Below, one piece after another: positions 8,126 through 15,871 of a stretch of 33,954 nucleotides of DNA. The notes below the pieces were generated by a model that saw only the letters and a program-made list of their open reading frames with translations, searched no databases and was not told the origin of the DNA. How positions within the stretch are numbered: position 1 is the stretch's first letter; each line of letters starts with the position of its first letter. This DNA comes from Deferribacterota bacterium. GTDB taxonomy: Bacteria > Chrysiogenota > Deferribacteres > Deferribacterales > UBA228. The DNA lies in assembly GCA_034189185.1 (NCBI GenBank), contig JAXHVM010000003.1, positions 1 to 33,954 of the forward strand. Reading direction: 5' to 3'. A program made the position numbers and the translations under genes.

Positions 8126-9692
8126 ATATAGTCTCTATGTAAATATTAGAAGACTATCACAGCTAACTTTTTTAATCCTTTTCTTTTATTTAGCTATTGA
8201 AACTACAATAAATATTGATTTATTTTACAGCTCTCCACAATTAGATAAAAATATAAAATATTTTTTAGCTTTTGATCCTTTAGTTGCACTAATAGTTATT
8301 ATAACAACAGGTACTATTTCAGCTGTATTTATCTATTCTTTTTTTCTATTTGTATTGACTATTATTTTTGGTAGGTTCTTTTGTGGTTTTATTTGCCCCT
8401 TTGGTACTCTACATCACTTTTTTTCATATATTGGCAGTAAATTTATAATAAAGCCTAAATATATTAATTATAAGTACAGTAAATGGCAAAATCTAAAATA
8501 TTATATTTTATTTTCGCTTATTATTTTGGCTATTTTTAAAATAAATTTGATTGGTATTTTTGATCCCTTAACTTTTTTACTTAGAAGTTCAGTTTCTTTT
8601 ATTATTCCATTTATTCAATCAGCTATTAATTATTTTGGCAAGTTACTGATATTGCTAGGGATGAGTGATTTTGGAAGGTATTTAGAAAGTGATATAGCTT
8701 TTGCTGTTTTTGGTAAAGAAAACATTTTTTTTGGGCAAACCTTTCTCATTGGCATAATTCTCATTACTCTGTTTATTATAGATCTTTTTGTATACAGATT
8801 TTATTGTAGATTTATTTGCCCATTAGGCGCTTTCTTAGCTATAATATCATCAAAATCCTTGTTAAATATAAAGCAAAAAGAGGGTTGCATTGCTTGTTAT
8901 AAATGTGATAGAAGTTGTTTTGCCTCAAGCAATCCATCAAGTAGTGATAATTTTAAAAAATCAGAATGTATGCTACTTGGAAATTGTCTAAAAGAATGTC
9001 CCGTTAATGTTATGGGTTTTGATTTTTTATCAACTAGGAAAAGTAGCGTTGATGTTAATAAAAGATATCTTTTATCTACCGCTTGCCTGACAATTATATC
9101 CACATCCCTTTTTAGATATTCTTTTAATAGAGAAAGGATAAATCCTAAACTTATAAGACCCCCAGGTGCACTTGCAGAGTTAGACTTTTTGGCAAGGTGC
9201 TTAAGGTGTTCAGCATGTATAAAGGTATGTCCTCAAAATTTCTTACAGCCTTCTCTAATAGAGGGGAGATTAGAGGCTTTGTGGACTCCTATTGGTAGTG
9301 GGAGATTGGGCTATTGTGAGTATAACTGTAAATTGTGCTCTGAGGTATGTCCTACAGGTGCTATAAAGCAAATCACCCTTGAAGAGAAAAAGAAGATATC
9401 AATAGGAACAGCTTTTATAGATAAAAATAGGTGTTTACCCTATGCCTTTGATACTGAATGTGCAGTTTGCGAAGAAATGTGTCCAGTTTCACCTAAGGCA
9501 ATATATTTTAAAGAGGAGCAGATTGTAACTAGGGATAATACAGAAAAGATAATAAAAAGACCTGTAGTTGACCCTGATAAGTGCACAGGTTGCGCCATAT
9601 GCGAATTTAAATGTCCTATTGTTGACAAACCAGCAATCTATATAACTTCAATTGGCGAAGATAGATCAAAATATAACCAGTTTTTGTTTTAA
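8118..9692 (+). CDS. Fused NapH/NapG-type membrane polyferredoxin
   Basis: A 524-residue membrane iron-sulfur protein that looks like NapH (1-308) joined to NapG (309-524). Seen in the NapH part: several hydrophobic spans, the two CxxxCP loop motifs (Cys89/93 and Cys230/234), and a ferredoxin region with Cys257/260/263/267 plus Cys284/290/294. Residues 317-333 form one more hydrophobic span. After it come RPPGALAELDFLARC, a NapG hallmark, and four cluster motifs: Cys361/364/367/371, Cys400/404/407/411, Cys439/448/451/455 and Cys489/492/495/499. NapG/NapH pass electrons from menaquinol to periplasmic reductases. No napA or other reductase is in the window, so the acceptor is unknown; the overlapping Tat-DUF362 gene is the obvious partner candidate. 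Family call is firm, fusion is seen, role is inferred. Confidence 0.88.
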   Translation: MHKYSLYVNIRRLSQLTFLILFFYLAIETTINIDLFYSSPQLDKNIKYFLAFDPLVALIVIITTGTISAVFIYSFFLFVLTIIFGRFFCGFICPFGTLHHFFSYIGSKFIIKPKYINYKYSKWQNLKYYILFSLIILAIFKINLIGIFDPLTFLLRSSVSFIIPFIQSAINYFGKLLILLGMSDFGRYLESDIAFAVFGKENIFFGQTFLIGIILITLFIIDLFVYRFYCRFICPLGAFLAIISSKSLLNIKQKEGCIACYKCDRSCFASSNPSSSDNFKKSECMLLGNCLKECPVNVMGFDFLSTRKSSVDVNKRYLLSTACLTIISTSLFRYSFNRERINPKLIRPPGALAELDFLARCLRCSACIKVCPQNFLQPSLIEGRLEALWTPIGSGRLGYCEYNCKLCSEVCPTGAIKQITLEEKKKISIGTAFIDKNRCLPYAFDTECAVCEEMCPVSPKAIYFKEEQIVTRDNTEKIIKRPVVDPDKCTGCAICEFKCPIVDKPAIYITSIGEDRSKYNQFLF

Positions 9693-9700
9693 TTTTTCTA

Positions 9701-9735
9701 ATTTATAAATAAATGTAGCTTATTTATTTATAAAT
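9701..9735. terminator. 13-bp inverted repeat between convergent genes, possible bidirectional terminator
   Basis: ATTTATAAATAAA at 9701-9713 is perfectly complementary to 9723-9735, with a 9-base loop. It covers the stop codon of valS and follows the polyferredoxin stop. The stem is A-T only and no T-run follows directly on either strand, so its strength as a terminator is doubtful; its position between convergent genes is the main support. Confidence 0.4.
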
Positions 9736-12350
9736 AGGGATAATTTTTCAATTGTTTTATTTAATCTTTCTAATTTTGTGTTTAACTCATTAAACTTAGC
9801 TTTATCCTTTTCTATTACTGCACTTGGAGCATTTTCAAGATATTTTTTATTTTTTAATTTATTCCCATAAAGGTTGTAGTCTTTTAAAATCTTATCTTTT
9901 TCTTTAGTTAGCCTTTTTAATTCCATATCAATATTGATAACTCCTTTTAATGGTATAAATATTTGGAAATCTGGAGAGACTGAGGTTGCTGCATTTTTTT
10001 CATCTTTATTTGTAATATAAATATTATCTACTTTTGCTAATTCTTTAATAATGTTTATTTTGTCATTAACTATATTATTATATTTATCATTGTAATATTT
10101 AATATATGCATCTAGCTTAATTGAAGGTTTAATATTATATTCCCCTCTAATATTTCTTATCATTGTAATTATTTCAAATATTTTATTGGTGTATTCCTCT
10201 TCCTTGTCAAAAGTTTGGATGTTCTCAGGGTAGTTTTCTTTAAATATGCTCTCTTTTGTCCCTAATAAATTGTAAATATATTCAGTAATAAATGGCATTA
10301 TTGGATGTAGCAAAATTAAAGATTTTTCTAATATGAAGGTTGCGACAGTTAAGGCTTCAGTTTTTTTAATATTCTTATAGATTCTATATTTTGTTATTTC
10401 AATATACCAGTCGCAATATGTATGCCAGAAGAAATTATAAATAGTCATAGCCGCCAAATCGAATTCATATTTTTTGATATAATCACTGAATTTTTTTGCC
10501 GTTTTAGAGAAGATAGAAATAATCCATTTATCCTCAATTTCTATAGAATTAATAAGATCCTTTATATCTTTATTCTCTATATTTTTATTCATCAGAACAA
10601 ATCTTGATGCATTCCAAATTTTATTCATAAAATTTCTGTAGCCTTCTATGCGTTCCTCAGATAATTTTATGTCTCTGCCTTGTGCTGCTAAAGCAGTTAG
10701 TGTAAATCTTAAAGCATCTGAAGAATATTTCTCTATAACTGTTAATGGATCTATCACATTTCCTCTAGATTTACTCATCTTATTTCCTTCAATATCTCTA
10801 ACTAATGCGTGTATATAGACATTACGAAAGGGTACTTTTTTTGTAAATTTTAATCCCATCATAATCATGCGTGCAACCCAAAAAAAGAGTATATCAAATC
10901 CTGTGACAAGGCAGTTTGTAGGATAAAACTTCTTAAATATAGGAGTATTTTCTGGCCATCCCATAGTTGAGAAAGGCCATAGTGCAGAGGAAAACCATGT
11001 ATCTAGAACATCTAGATCTTGTTCTAGAGTATTTGAGCCACAATATGTGCATTTTGTTGGCTTTTCAACCTCTACATTTATTTTATTACAATTTTTACAA
11101 TACCACACTGGTATTCTATGGCCCCACCATATTTGCCTTGAAATGCACCAATCCTTTATATTATACATCCACTCAAAATATGTTTTTTCCCAGTTATTTG
11201 GAATTATTTTTATTTGGCCTTTTTTTACGGCGTTTACTGCTTCTTCAGCTAACGGTTTCATTTTAACAAACCATTGCAGAGAAATTCGTGGCTCAATCTG
11301 AGTTCTACATCTATAACAATGTCCCACATTGTGTTCATAATCTGTTATTTTAGCAATTAGATTTTCCTTTTTTAGTTTCTCAACAATTTTTTTTCTTGCC
11401 TCAGTTCTGTATAGTGATTTAAACTCTCCACCGTTTTCGTTAATGTATCCCTCTTTATCAAATATGTTTATTTCCTTTAAACTATGGGTTTTTCCAATTT
11501 CAAAATCAACCGGATCGTGGGCAGGTGTTATTTTTAGCGCCCCTGTTCCAAAATCTTTATCAACCCGTTCATCTGCAATTATGGGAATTTTTCTTTTTAT
11601 TATTGGAACTACTGCATAATCCCCAACATATGCTTTATATCTTTCATCTTTAGGATTTACTGCGATAGCTGTATCACCTAGTATTGTTTCTGGTCTAGTT
11701 GTTGCAATAACTAAATAATTATTATTGTTGGCTAGTTTATATTTAATATAATAAAGTTTTCCTTTTATTTCATGATATTCTACCTCTAGATCTGAGATAG
11801 CTGTTAAACACCTTGGACACCAATTAACCATATAGTTAGATCTATATATTAAGCCTTCTTTGAAAAGGTGAACAAATACTATTCGAACAGCTTTAGACAA
11901 TCCTTCGTCCATAGTAAAGCGCTCTTTGCTCCAATCACATGCTACCCCTAGACGTTTTAATTGATTTAAAATAGTACCACCAGATTCTTCTTTCCATCTC
12001 CATACTTCTTCAATAAATTTTTCTCTGCCTATATCCTCTTTTTTTATACTTTTTTCTAATAATTTTCTCTCAACAACATTTTGTGTGGCAATTCCTGCAT
12101 GGTCCATCCCTGGGATCCAGAGTGTTTCATATCCATTTAATTTATGAAATCTAATTAAAATATCTTGTAACGTCACATTAAGGGCATGACCCATATGAAG
12201 GGAACCTGTTATATTAGGGGGTGGTATTACAATGCTGTAGGGGGTTTTGTTAGTATTTGGATTAGTTTCAAAATAGTTATTTTTAAGCCACTTTTTATAT
12301 ATCTCCTCTTCATATTCTTTTGGGTTTATCTTTGTAGGTAGTTCTTTCAT
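9720..12350 (-). CDS. valS: Valyl-tRNA synthetase
   Basis: Class Ia synthetase that charges tRNA-Val and hydrolyses mischarged Thr-tRNA in its editing domain. Seen in 876 residues, a full length for bacterial ValS: PPPNITGSLHMGHALN with the HIGH-type signature HMGH at 52-55, editing domain with ATTRPETILGDTA near 216-229 and HDP at 278-280, zinc-type CxxC pairs at 178-181, 345-348, 418-421 and 434-437, KMSKS at 524-528, the anticodon-binding region after about 590, and the C-terminal coiled-coil arm (MELKRLTKEKDKI onward). The start overlaps the zinc-ribbon gene by four bases (ATGA), so it is translated from the upstream mRNA. There is no leader, hence no T-box. Confidence 0.98.
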   Translation of the reverse strand: MKELPTKINPKEYEEEIYKKWLKNNYFETNPNTNKTPYSIVIPPPNITGSLHMGHALNVTLQDILIRFHKLNGYETLWIPGMDHAGIATQNVVERKLLEKSIKKEDIGREKFIEEVWRWKEESGGTILNQLKRLGVACDWSKERFTMDEGLSKAVRIVFVHLFKEGLIYRSNYMVNWCPRCLTAISDLEVEYHEIKGKLYYIKYKLANNNNYLVIATTRPETILGDTAIAVNPKDERYKAYVGDYAVVPIIKRKIPIIADERVDKDFGTGALKITPAHDPVDFEIGKTHSLKEINIFDKEGYINENGGEFKSLYRTEARKKIVEKLKKENLIAKITDYEHNVGHCYRCRTQIEPRISLQWFVKMKPLAEEAVNAVKKGQIKIIPNNWEKTYFEWMYNIKDWCISRQIWWGHRIPVWYCKNCNKINVEVEKPTKCTYCGSNTLEQDLDVLDTWFSSALWPFSTMGWPENTPIFKKFYPTNCLVTGFDILFFWVARMIMMGLKFTKKVPFRNVYIHALVRDIEGNKMSKSRGNVIDPLTVIEKYSSDALRFTLTALAAQGRDIKLSEERIEGYRNFMNKIWNASRFVLMNKNIENKDIKDLINSIEIEDKWIISIFSKTAKKFSDYIKKYEFDLAAMTIYNFFWHTYCDWYIEITKYRIYKNIKKTEALTVATFILEKSLILLHPIMPFITEYIYNLLGTKESIFKENYPENIQTFDKEEEYTNKIFEIITMIRNIRGEYNIKPSIKLDAYIKYYNDKYNNIVNDKINIIKELAKVDNIYITNKDEKNAATSVSPDFQIFIPLKGVINIDMELKRLTKEKDKILKDYNLYGNKLKNKKYLENAPSAVIEKDKAKFNELNTKLERLNKTIEKLSLFINK

Positions 12351-12550
12351 TCCAACTCCTTTTCATTGTTTTGATTTTCATCTAGAAAATCTTCATCCTC
12401 TATATTTATTTTATCAAAAACTTCCAGGCAAGATTGACATTCATAGTGATTAATTACCCACTTGGTATTATCCACTATTAATTCAGTAGAATCTAATTCT
12501 TCTATCAATTTTTTACCACAATAAGGACAGTATTTAGGTGTTAAAGTCAT
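12347..12550 (-). CDS. Small zinc-ribbon protein
   Basis: A 67-residue protein of unknown role. Seen: KYCPYCGKK near the start and YECQSCLEV about 30 residues later, a CxxC...CxxC zinc ribbon, then an acidic tail rich in Asp, Glu and Asn. I placed the start at the ATG at 12550, which has GAGG nine bases upstream. A TTG at 12565 in the same frame has a better AGGAG five bases upstream and would add five residues (MRFIQ). Both starts lie inside the end of tsaE. It overlaps valS by four bases. Position between tsaE and valS hints at a translation- or tRNA-linked job, but this is only context. Confidence 0.75.
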   Translation of the reverse strand: MTLTPKYCPYCGKKLIEELDSTELIVDNTKWVINHYECQSCLEVFDKINIEDEDFLDENQNNEKELE

Positions 12551-12971
12551 TTGTATAAACCTCAATTTTTCTCCTATTTGTTTCTAAAATATACAGATAT
12601 ATTTTATTTATACAATCAAATATCTCCTCTAAGTTAAATTTATTAGCCCATTCAATAAAGATTGTTGCATTATCAATAAACGCATATTCAAAAAAACCGA
12701 TTTCTTCTAATTCAGCAATTGAGTCGATTCTATATAGATCGAAATGGTATATAGTTGTTAGCTTACATTTATATGTTTGTAATATATTGAAGGTTGGACT
12801 TGTTACACTGTTTTTTAAGCCAGCTAATTCTGCAAAGTGTTTTACCAGGGTGGTCTTACCGCTTCCCAACTCCCCATATAATAGATTTTTTTTATCTATT
12901 ATTCTGTTAAATAACTTTGATACTATCTTTTTTGTATCCTCTATATTCTCGCTGATATAGTGTAATTTCAT
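12534..12971 (-). CDS. tsaE: tRNA t6A biosynthesis ATPase TsaE
   Basis: ATPase that works with TsaB and TsaD to make N6-threonylcarbamoyladenosine at position 37 of ANN-decoding tRNAs. Seen in 145 residues: Walker A GELGSGKTT at 33-41, then VTSPTFNILQTY (the TsaE SPTF motif), IYHFDLYRI, AELEEIGF and IFIEWANKF, in the order usual for the family. Length is normal (about 140-160). The start overlaps the 3' end of nnr by 65 bases; the N-terminal sequence from Met1 fits the family, so the overlap appears real. A weak GGG sits upstream as ribosome-binding site. The nnr-tsaE pairing is common in bacteria and supports both calls. Confidence 0.95.
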   Translation of the reverse strand: MKLHYISENIEDTKKIVSKLFNRIIDKKNLLYGELGSGKTTLVKHFAELAGLKNSVTSPTFNILQTYKCKLTTIYHFDLYRIDSIAELEEIGFFEYAFIDNATIFIEWANKFNLEEIFDCINKIYLYILETNRRKIEVYTNDFNT

Positions 12972-14484
12972 TTAGTATAACCCATAGATTATTAATTATA
13001 TCTTTTGTTAATATAGTATTTTCATTATATTTACTACTTAAATATTTTGCAGTTTTACCCATTATAAAGGTTGAAAGGATAGCTGAATCTTTAAGAGAAT
13101 ACCCTTGGCTAATAAAACCAGCTATCATGCCTGTAAGACAGTCTCCAGATCCTCCTTTTGAAAGTGAAGGGCTTCCCTCTATATTTATATAACATGTGCC
13201 ATCAGGTGTTGCAATTAAAGTATCTGCGCTTTTTAAAACTAAAATTAGTTGGTATCTTGTTGCAAAATCTTGGGCTAATTCTACTTTATTTGAAAGGATA
13301 TTATCCTTTGTTTTTTTAATTAGCCTTGAGAATTCACCAATATGGGGGGTTAAAATAGCTCTATTTCTTAAATATCCGTCTTTCAATATCTCTTTATCTA
13401 GCAAATTTAAACCATCTGCATCAATTACCAATGGTTTATTGCTATTTTTAATTATTTCTTTTACAAAATTGCCAGTATTTTCATTTCTACCAATACCTGG
13501 CCCAATTGCAACAACACTTTTATCACTTATAAAGTTTATAACCTCTTGAGCTTCTTCTTTAGTGAAGTAATCTTTATTACCAACTGGGAAAGACATTTGT
13601 TCTATCAAAGTAGATTTAATTATTTTATTTAGTTTTTTTGGAATAACACATGTTGTCAATCCTGCACCAATTCTTGAGGCTGACATACTTGCAAGTATTG
13701 CAGCTCCTGTTTTACCGAGTGAGCCTCCAATGATAACGGTATGCCCAAAATGTCCTTTATGAGCATCTAACTCTCTTTTTTTGATTATTGGAAGATTATC
13801 TTTATCTATTAAAAATAAATTTGGAGTTGTTTTTGTAACGGCATTATCCGGTATGGATATATCAGTGACATATATTGTGCCACAATACTTTCTAGAGGGG
13901 TACATTGTGTGAACAATCTTTGGTCTACAAAAGGTTATTGTATAATCAGCATAGATATGTTCTCCTATAATGCTTGATGTGTTTCCTGATAGTCCACTTG
14001 GAATATCAATGGATATTATAGTTGCTTTGCTTTGATTGATTTTTTCTATAATAATTTTATAAAAGCCTTCAGCTGGTCTTGATAAACCAGTACCAAAAAT
14101 TCCATCAAATATAATATCATATTCGAAAAAATTGACATTTGAAATGCTTGATTCATTAAGATGTATTAGCTTTGATGGTTGATGGGTTAAATATTTGTAA
14201 TAATGTAGTGGATTACCTTTAAGTTCATCTTTTTTTGCTAATATATATATTGTTGTATTATAGCCATATTCTATTAAATATCTACTTAGAGCTAAACCAT
14301 CCCCACCGTTATTTCCCTTTCCAATAATCAAGGCGATATTTTTATTTGTTGGAATTTCTAGTGATTGAAAAACTTGGAACAATGATTTTGCAGCATTTTC
14401 CATCAAAACAATTGAAGGCAATTCGAATTCCTCAATTGTGATTTTATCTGCTTGAGCCATTTGTTCGTTTGTTAAAATCTCCAT
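12907..14484 (-). CDS. nnr: Bifunctional NAD(P)H-hydrate epimerase/ADP-dependent dehydratase
   Basis: Repairs NADHX and NADPHX: the N-terminal YjeF_N domain epimerises the hydrate, the C-terminal carbohydrate-kinase-like domain dehydrates the S form using ADP. Seen in 525 residues: EQMAQADK and IVLMENAA at the N-terminus, GKGNNGGDG at 55-63, IFGTGLSRP, DIPSGLSG; then the dehydratase part with GHTVIIGGSLGKTGAA, GPGIGRN, VIDADGLNLL, LTPHIGEFSRL and KGGSGDCLTGMIAG. A strong AGGAGG lies seven bases before the ATG. The last roughly 17 residues, after NNLWVILNEI, go beyond the usual family end and are encoded inside tsaE. It is the first gene of the nnr-tsaE-zinc ribbon-valS unit. Confidence 0.96.
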   Translation of the reverse strand: MEILTNEQMAQADKITIEEFELPSIVLMENAAKSLFQVFQSLEIPTNKNIALIIGKGNNGGDGLALSRYLIEYGYNTTIYILAKKDELKGNPLHYYKYLTHQPSKLIHLNESSISNVNFFEYDIIFDGIFGTGLSRPAEGFYKIIIEKINQSKATIISIDIPSGLSGNTSSIIGEHIYADYTITFCRPKIVHTMYPSRKYCGTIYVTDISIPDNAVTKTTPNLFLIDKDNLPIIKKRELDAHKGHFGHTVIIGGSLGKTGAAILASMSASRIGAGLTTCVIPKKLNKIIKSTLIEQMSFPVGNKDYFTKEEAQEVINFISDKSVVAIGPGIGRNENTGNFVKEIIKNSNKPLVIDADGLNLLDKEILKDGYLRNRAILTPHIGEFSRLIKKTKDNILSNKVELAQDFATRYQLILVLKSADTLIATPDGTCYINIEGSPSLSKGGSGDCLTGMIAGFISQGYSLKDSAILSTFIMGKTAKYLSSKYNENTILTKDIINNLWVILNEITLYQREYRGYKKDSIKVI

Positions 14485-14658
14485 AGAATAGCCTCCTTTA
14501 TCTTTTTTTACTTTGAAATAAATCTTTTTTTCTTTGTAAATCTTATTCTAATTTGATTTATCTTATAATTAATTTAGATATTTTTAAACAGCAATTTTGG
14601 TGGTAGTTAAATATATAATTTTTCTGAATTGATCAAAAGAGGTATACCTATTTTAGTG
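14485..14658. other. Intergenic leader of nnr, no gene seen
   Basis: This is the longest gene-free stretch in the window (174 bases). It holds the nnr ribosome-binding site at its low-coordinate end. On the minus strand TTGATC followed after 15 bases by TATATT could be a weak promoter, but the spacing is short. No structured RNA or small coding frame is convincing. Confidence 0.4.
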
Positions 14659-14844
14659 TTAAATATTTTCTATATTTTCAGCTTTTTTTGCTTCATCTAT
14701 CAACATTATTGGTATATCTTCTTTTATCTCATATAGGAGTTTACATTTTTCACAAACAACATAATCTTTGTTTTTAGACAATCTTATTTTACCTTTGCAT
14801 TTAGGACAAACCAATATCTCCAACAAATCATTTGATATAGCCAT
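14659..14844 (-). CDS. Trm112/YcaR-like small zinc-binding protein
   Basis: A 61-residue protein of the Trm112p/UPF0434 family. Seen: LLEILVCPKCKGKIRLS (CxxC) and VVCEKCKLLYEIKEDIPIML (CxxC plus the conserved acidic-Ile-Pro-Met-Leu ending), nearly the full consensus of the family. In eukaryotes and archaea Trm112 activates methyltransferases; the bacterial proteins are much less understood and are often near lipid A or tRNA genes. GAGG about eight bases before the ATG serves as ribosome-binding site. It is divergent from the radical SAM gene and 174 bases upstream of nnr, so it may or may not share a transcript with nnr. Confidence 0.9.
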   Translation of the reverse strand: MAISNDLLEILVCPKCKGKIRLSKNKDYVVCEKCKLLYEIKEDIPIMLIDEAKKAENIENI

Positions 14845-14900
14845 TTTTAACCTCTTTTTATGTAATATATATAATTTATCCTATAGCAGAAATGGTGAAA

Positions 14901-14929
14901 TTGCAATGTTTTATATATTATGTTATACT
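14901..14929 (+). promoter_or_regulatory. Sigma-70-type promoter for the radical SAM-cls genes
   Basis: TTGCAA at 14901-14906 and TATACT at 14924-14929 are 17 bases apart, and TG at 14921-14922 gives an extended -10. It lies 40 bases before the TTG start of the radical SAM gene. TTGCAA is self-complementary, so it could also serve the divergent Trm112-like gene, whose own -10 is less clear. Confidence 0.6.
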
Positions 14930-14968
14930 AAATTAACTGTTTTTAAGCTAATATTAAGGCTGTAATAA

Positions 14969-15871
14969 TTGAAAAAACTATATTATTCATTGAGTGATTA
15001 TTTAAAAGATAAATTTGGAGAAAAAGCATATAAGATATCAGTTGATGCAGGTTTTAGCTGTCCTAATAGGGATGGGTCAAAAGGGTATGGTGGATGTATT
15101 TATTGTAATAGTGATGCTTATGTTTTTACTAAAGGTGTTGATATAGAAACGCAGGTATTAAATGGTATAAAAAGGTTAAAAGAAAAGGGTATAAATAAAT
15201 ATATTATCTATTTCCAGGCAAATTCGAACACCTATGGGGATATTGATTTAATAAAGGAAAAAATCGAGTCATCTCTTATAGATAGTGGTATAGTTGGTAT
15301 TTATATTGCAACAAGACCAGATGTTGTTAACAGTGAAAAACTGGATTATTTATCTTCGTTGAGTAAAGACTATGATCTCTTTTTAGAGTTAGGCTTACAG
15401 AGTATGCATAATAAAACCTTAAGATTTATAAATAGAGGGCATAGTTTGCTTGATTTTGAAAGGGCATACCTTGAGGCTAAGAAGAGGGGCATTAAAGTAT
15501 GTGTACATATTATATTTGGTTTACCAAATGAGACTTATGAGATGATGTATGAAACAGTAAAGTATTTATCAAGTCTTAAAATAGATAGTATAAAATTTCA
15601 TCATCTGCAGGTTGTTAAAGATACAAAATTAGCTGATTATTATAATGGCGGTGAGTTAATATTATTAAAAGAAGATGATTATATTGAACTTGTTTCACAA
15701 TCGTTAACATTATTGCCAAAAAATGTAATAATATCTAGATTAGTTGGTGCATCTAATAGTGAATTATTGATATCCCCTAAATGGCCTATAAACACAACAT
15801 CATTTTTAAATAAATTAAAAAAATTTATGTTAGAGAATAATCTATATCAGGGTAAGTATTATAAATGCTAA
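14969..15871 (+). CDS. Radical SAM protein, YhcC/TIGR01212 family
   Basis: Radical SAM enzyme of unknown reaction. Seen in 300 residues: FSCPNRDGSKGYGGCIYCN, giving the family's CX11CX2C cluster motif (Cys31, Cys43, Cys46) instead of the standard CX3CX2C, then YFQANSNTYG, IYIATRPDVV, LELGLQSMH, FINRGHS, HIIFGLPNET and KFHHLQVVKDT. These match the YhcC group, related to Elp3 in the core. The frame starts at a TTG (14969) with only a weak AAGG upstream; the Met-Lys-Lys-Leu-Tyr start fits the family, and the next Met is far inside. The stop overlaps cardiolipin synthase by seven bases. Substrate unknown. Confidence 0.93.
   Translation: MKKLYYSLSDYLKDKFGEKAYKISVDAGFSCPNRDGSKGYGGCIYCNSDAYVFTKGVDIETQVLNGIKRLKEKGINKYIIYFQANSNTYGDIDLIKEKIESSLIDSGIVGIYIATRPDVVNSEKLDYLSSLSKDYDLFLELGLQSMHNKTLRFINRGHSLLDFERAYLEAKKRGIKVCVHIIFGLPNETYEMMYETVKYLSSLKIDSIKFHHLQVVKDTKLADYYNGGELILLKEDDYIELVSQSLTLLPKNVIISRLVGASNSELLISPKWPINTTSFLNKLKKFMLENNLYQGKYYKC

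Noticed and set aside
9714-9760. Strong bidirectional terminator between polyferredoxin and valS
   Set aside because: The repeat is perfect but A-T only and lacks an adjacent T-run, so I list it only as a possible terminator.
12351-12600. T-box riboswitch before valS
   Set aside because: valS overlaps the upstream gene by four bases and has no leader, so there is no room for a T-box.
13196-13549. 117-codon open frame antisense to nnr
   Set aside because: The nnr motifs (GSGD, DADG, GPGIGR) are all on the other strand; this frame has no start signal or domain.
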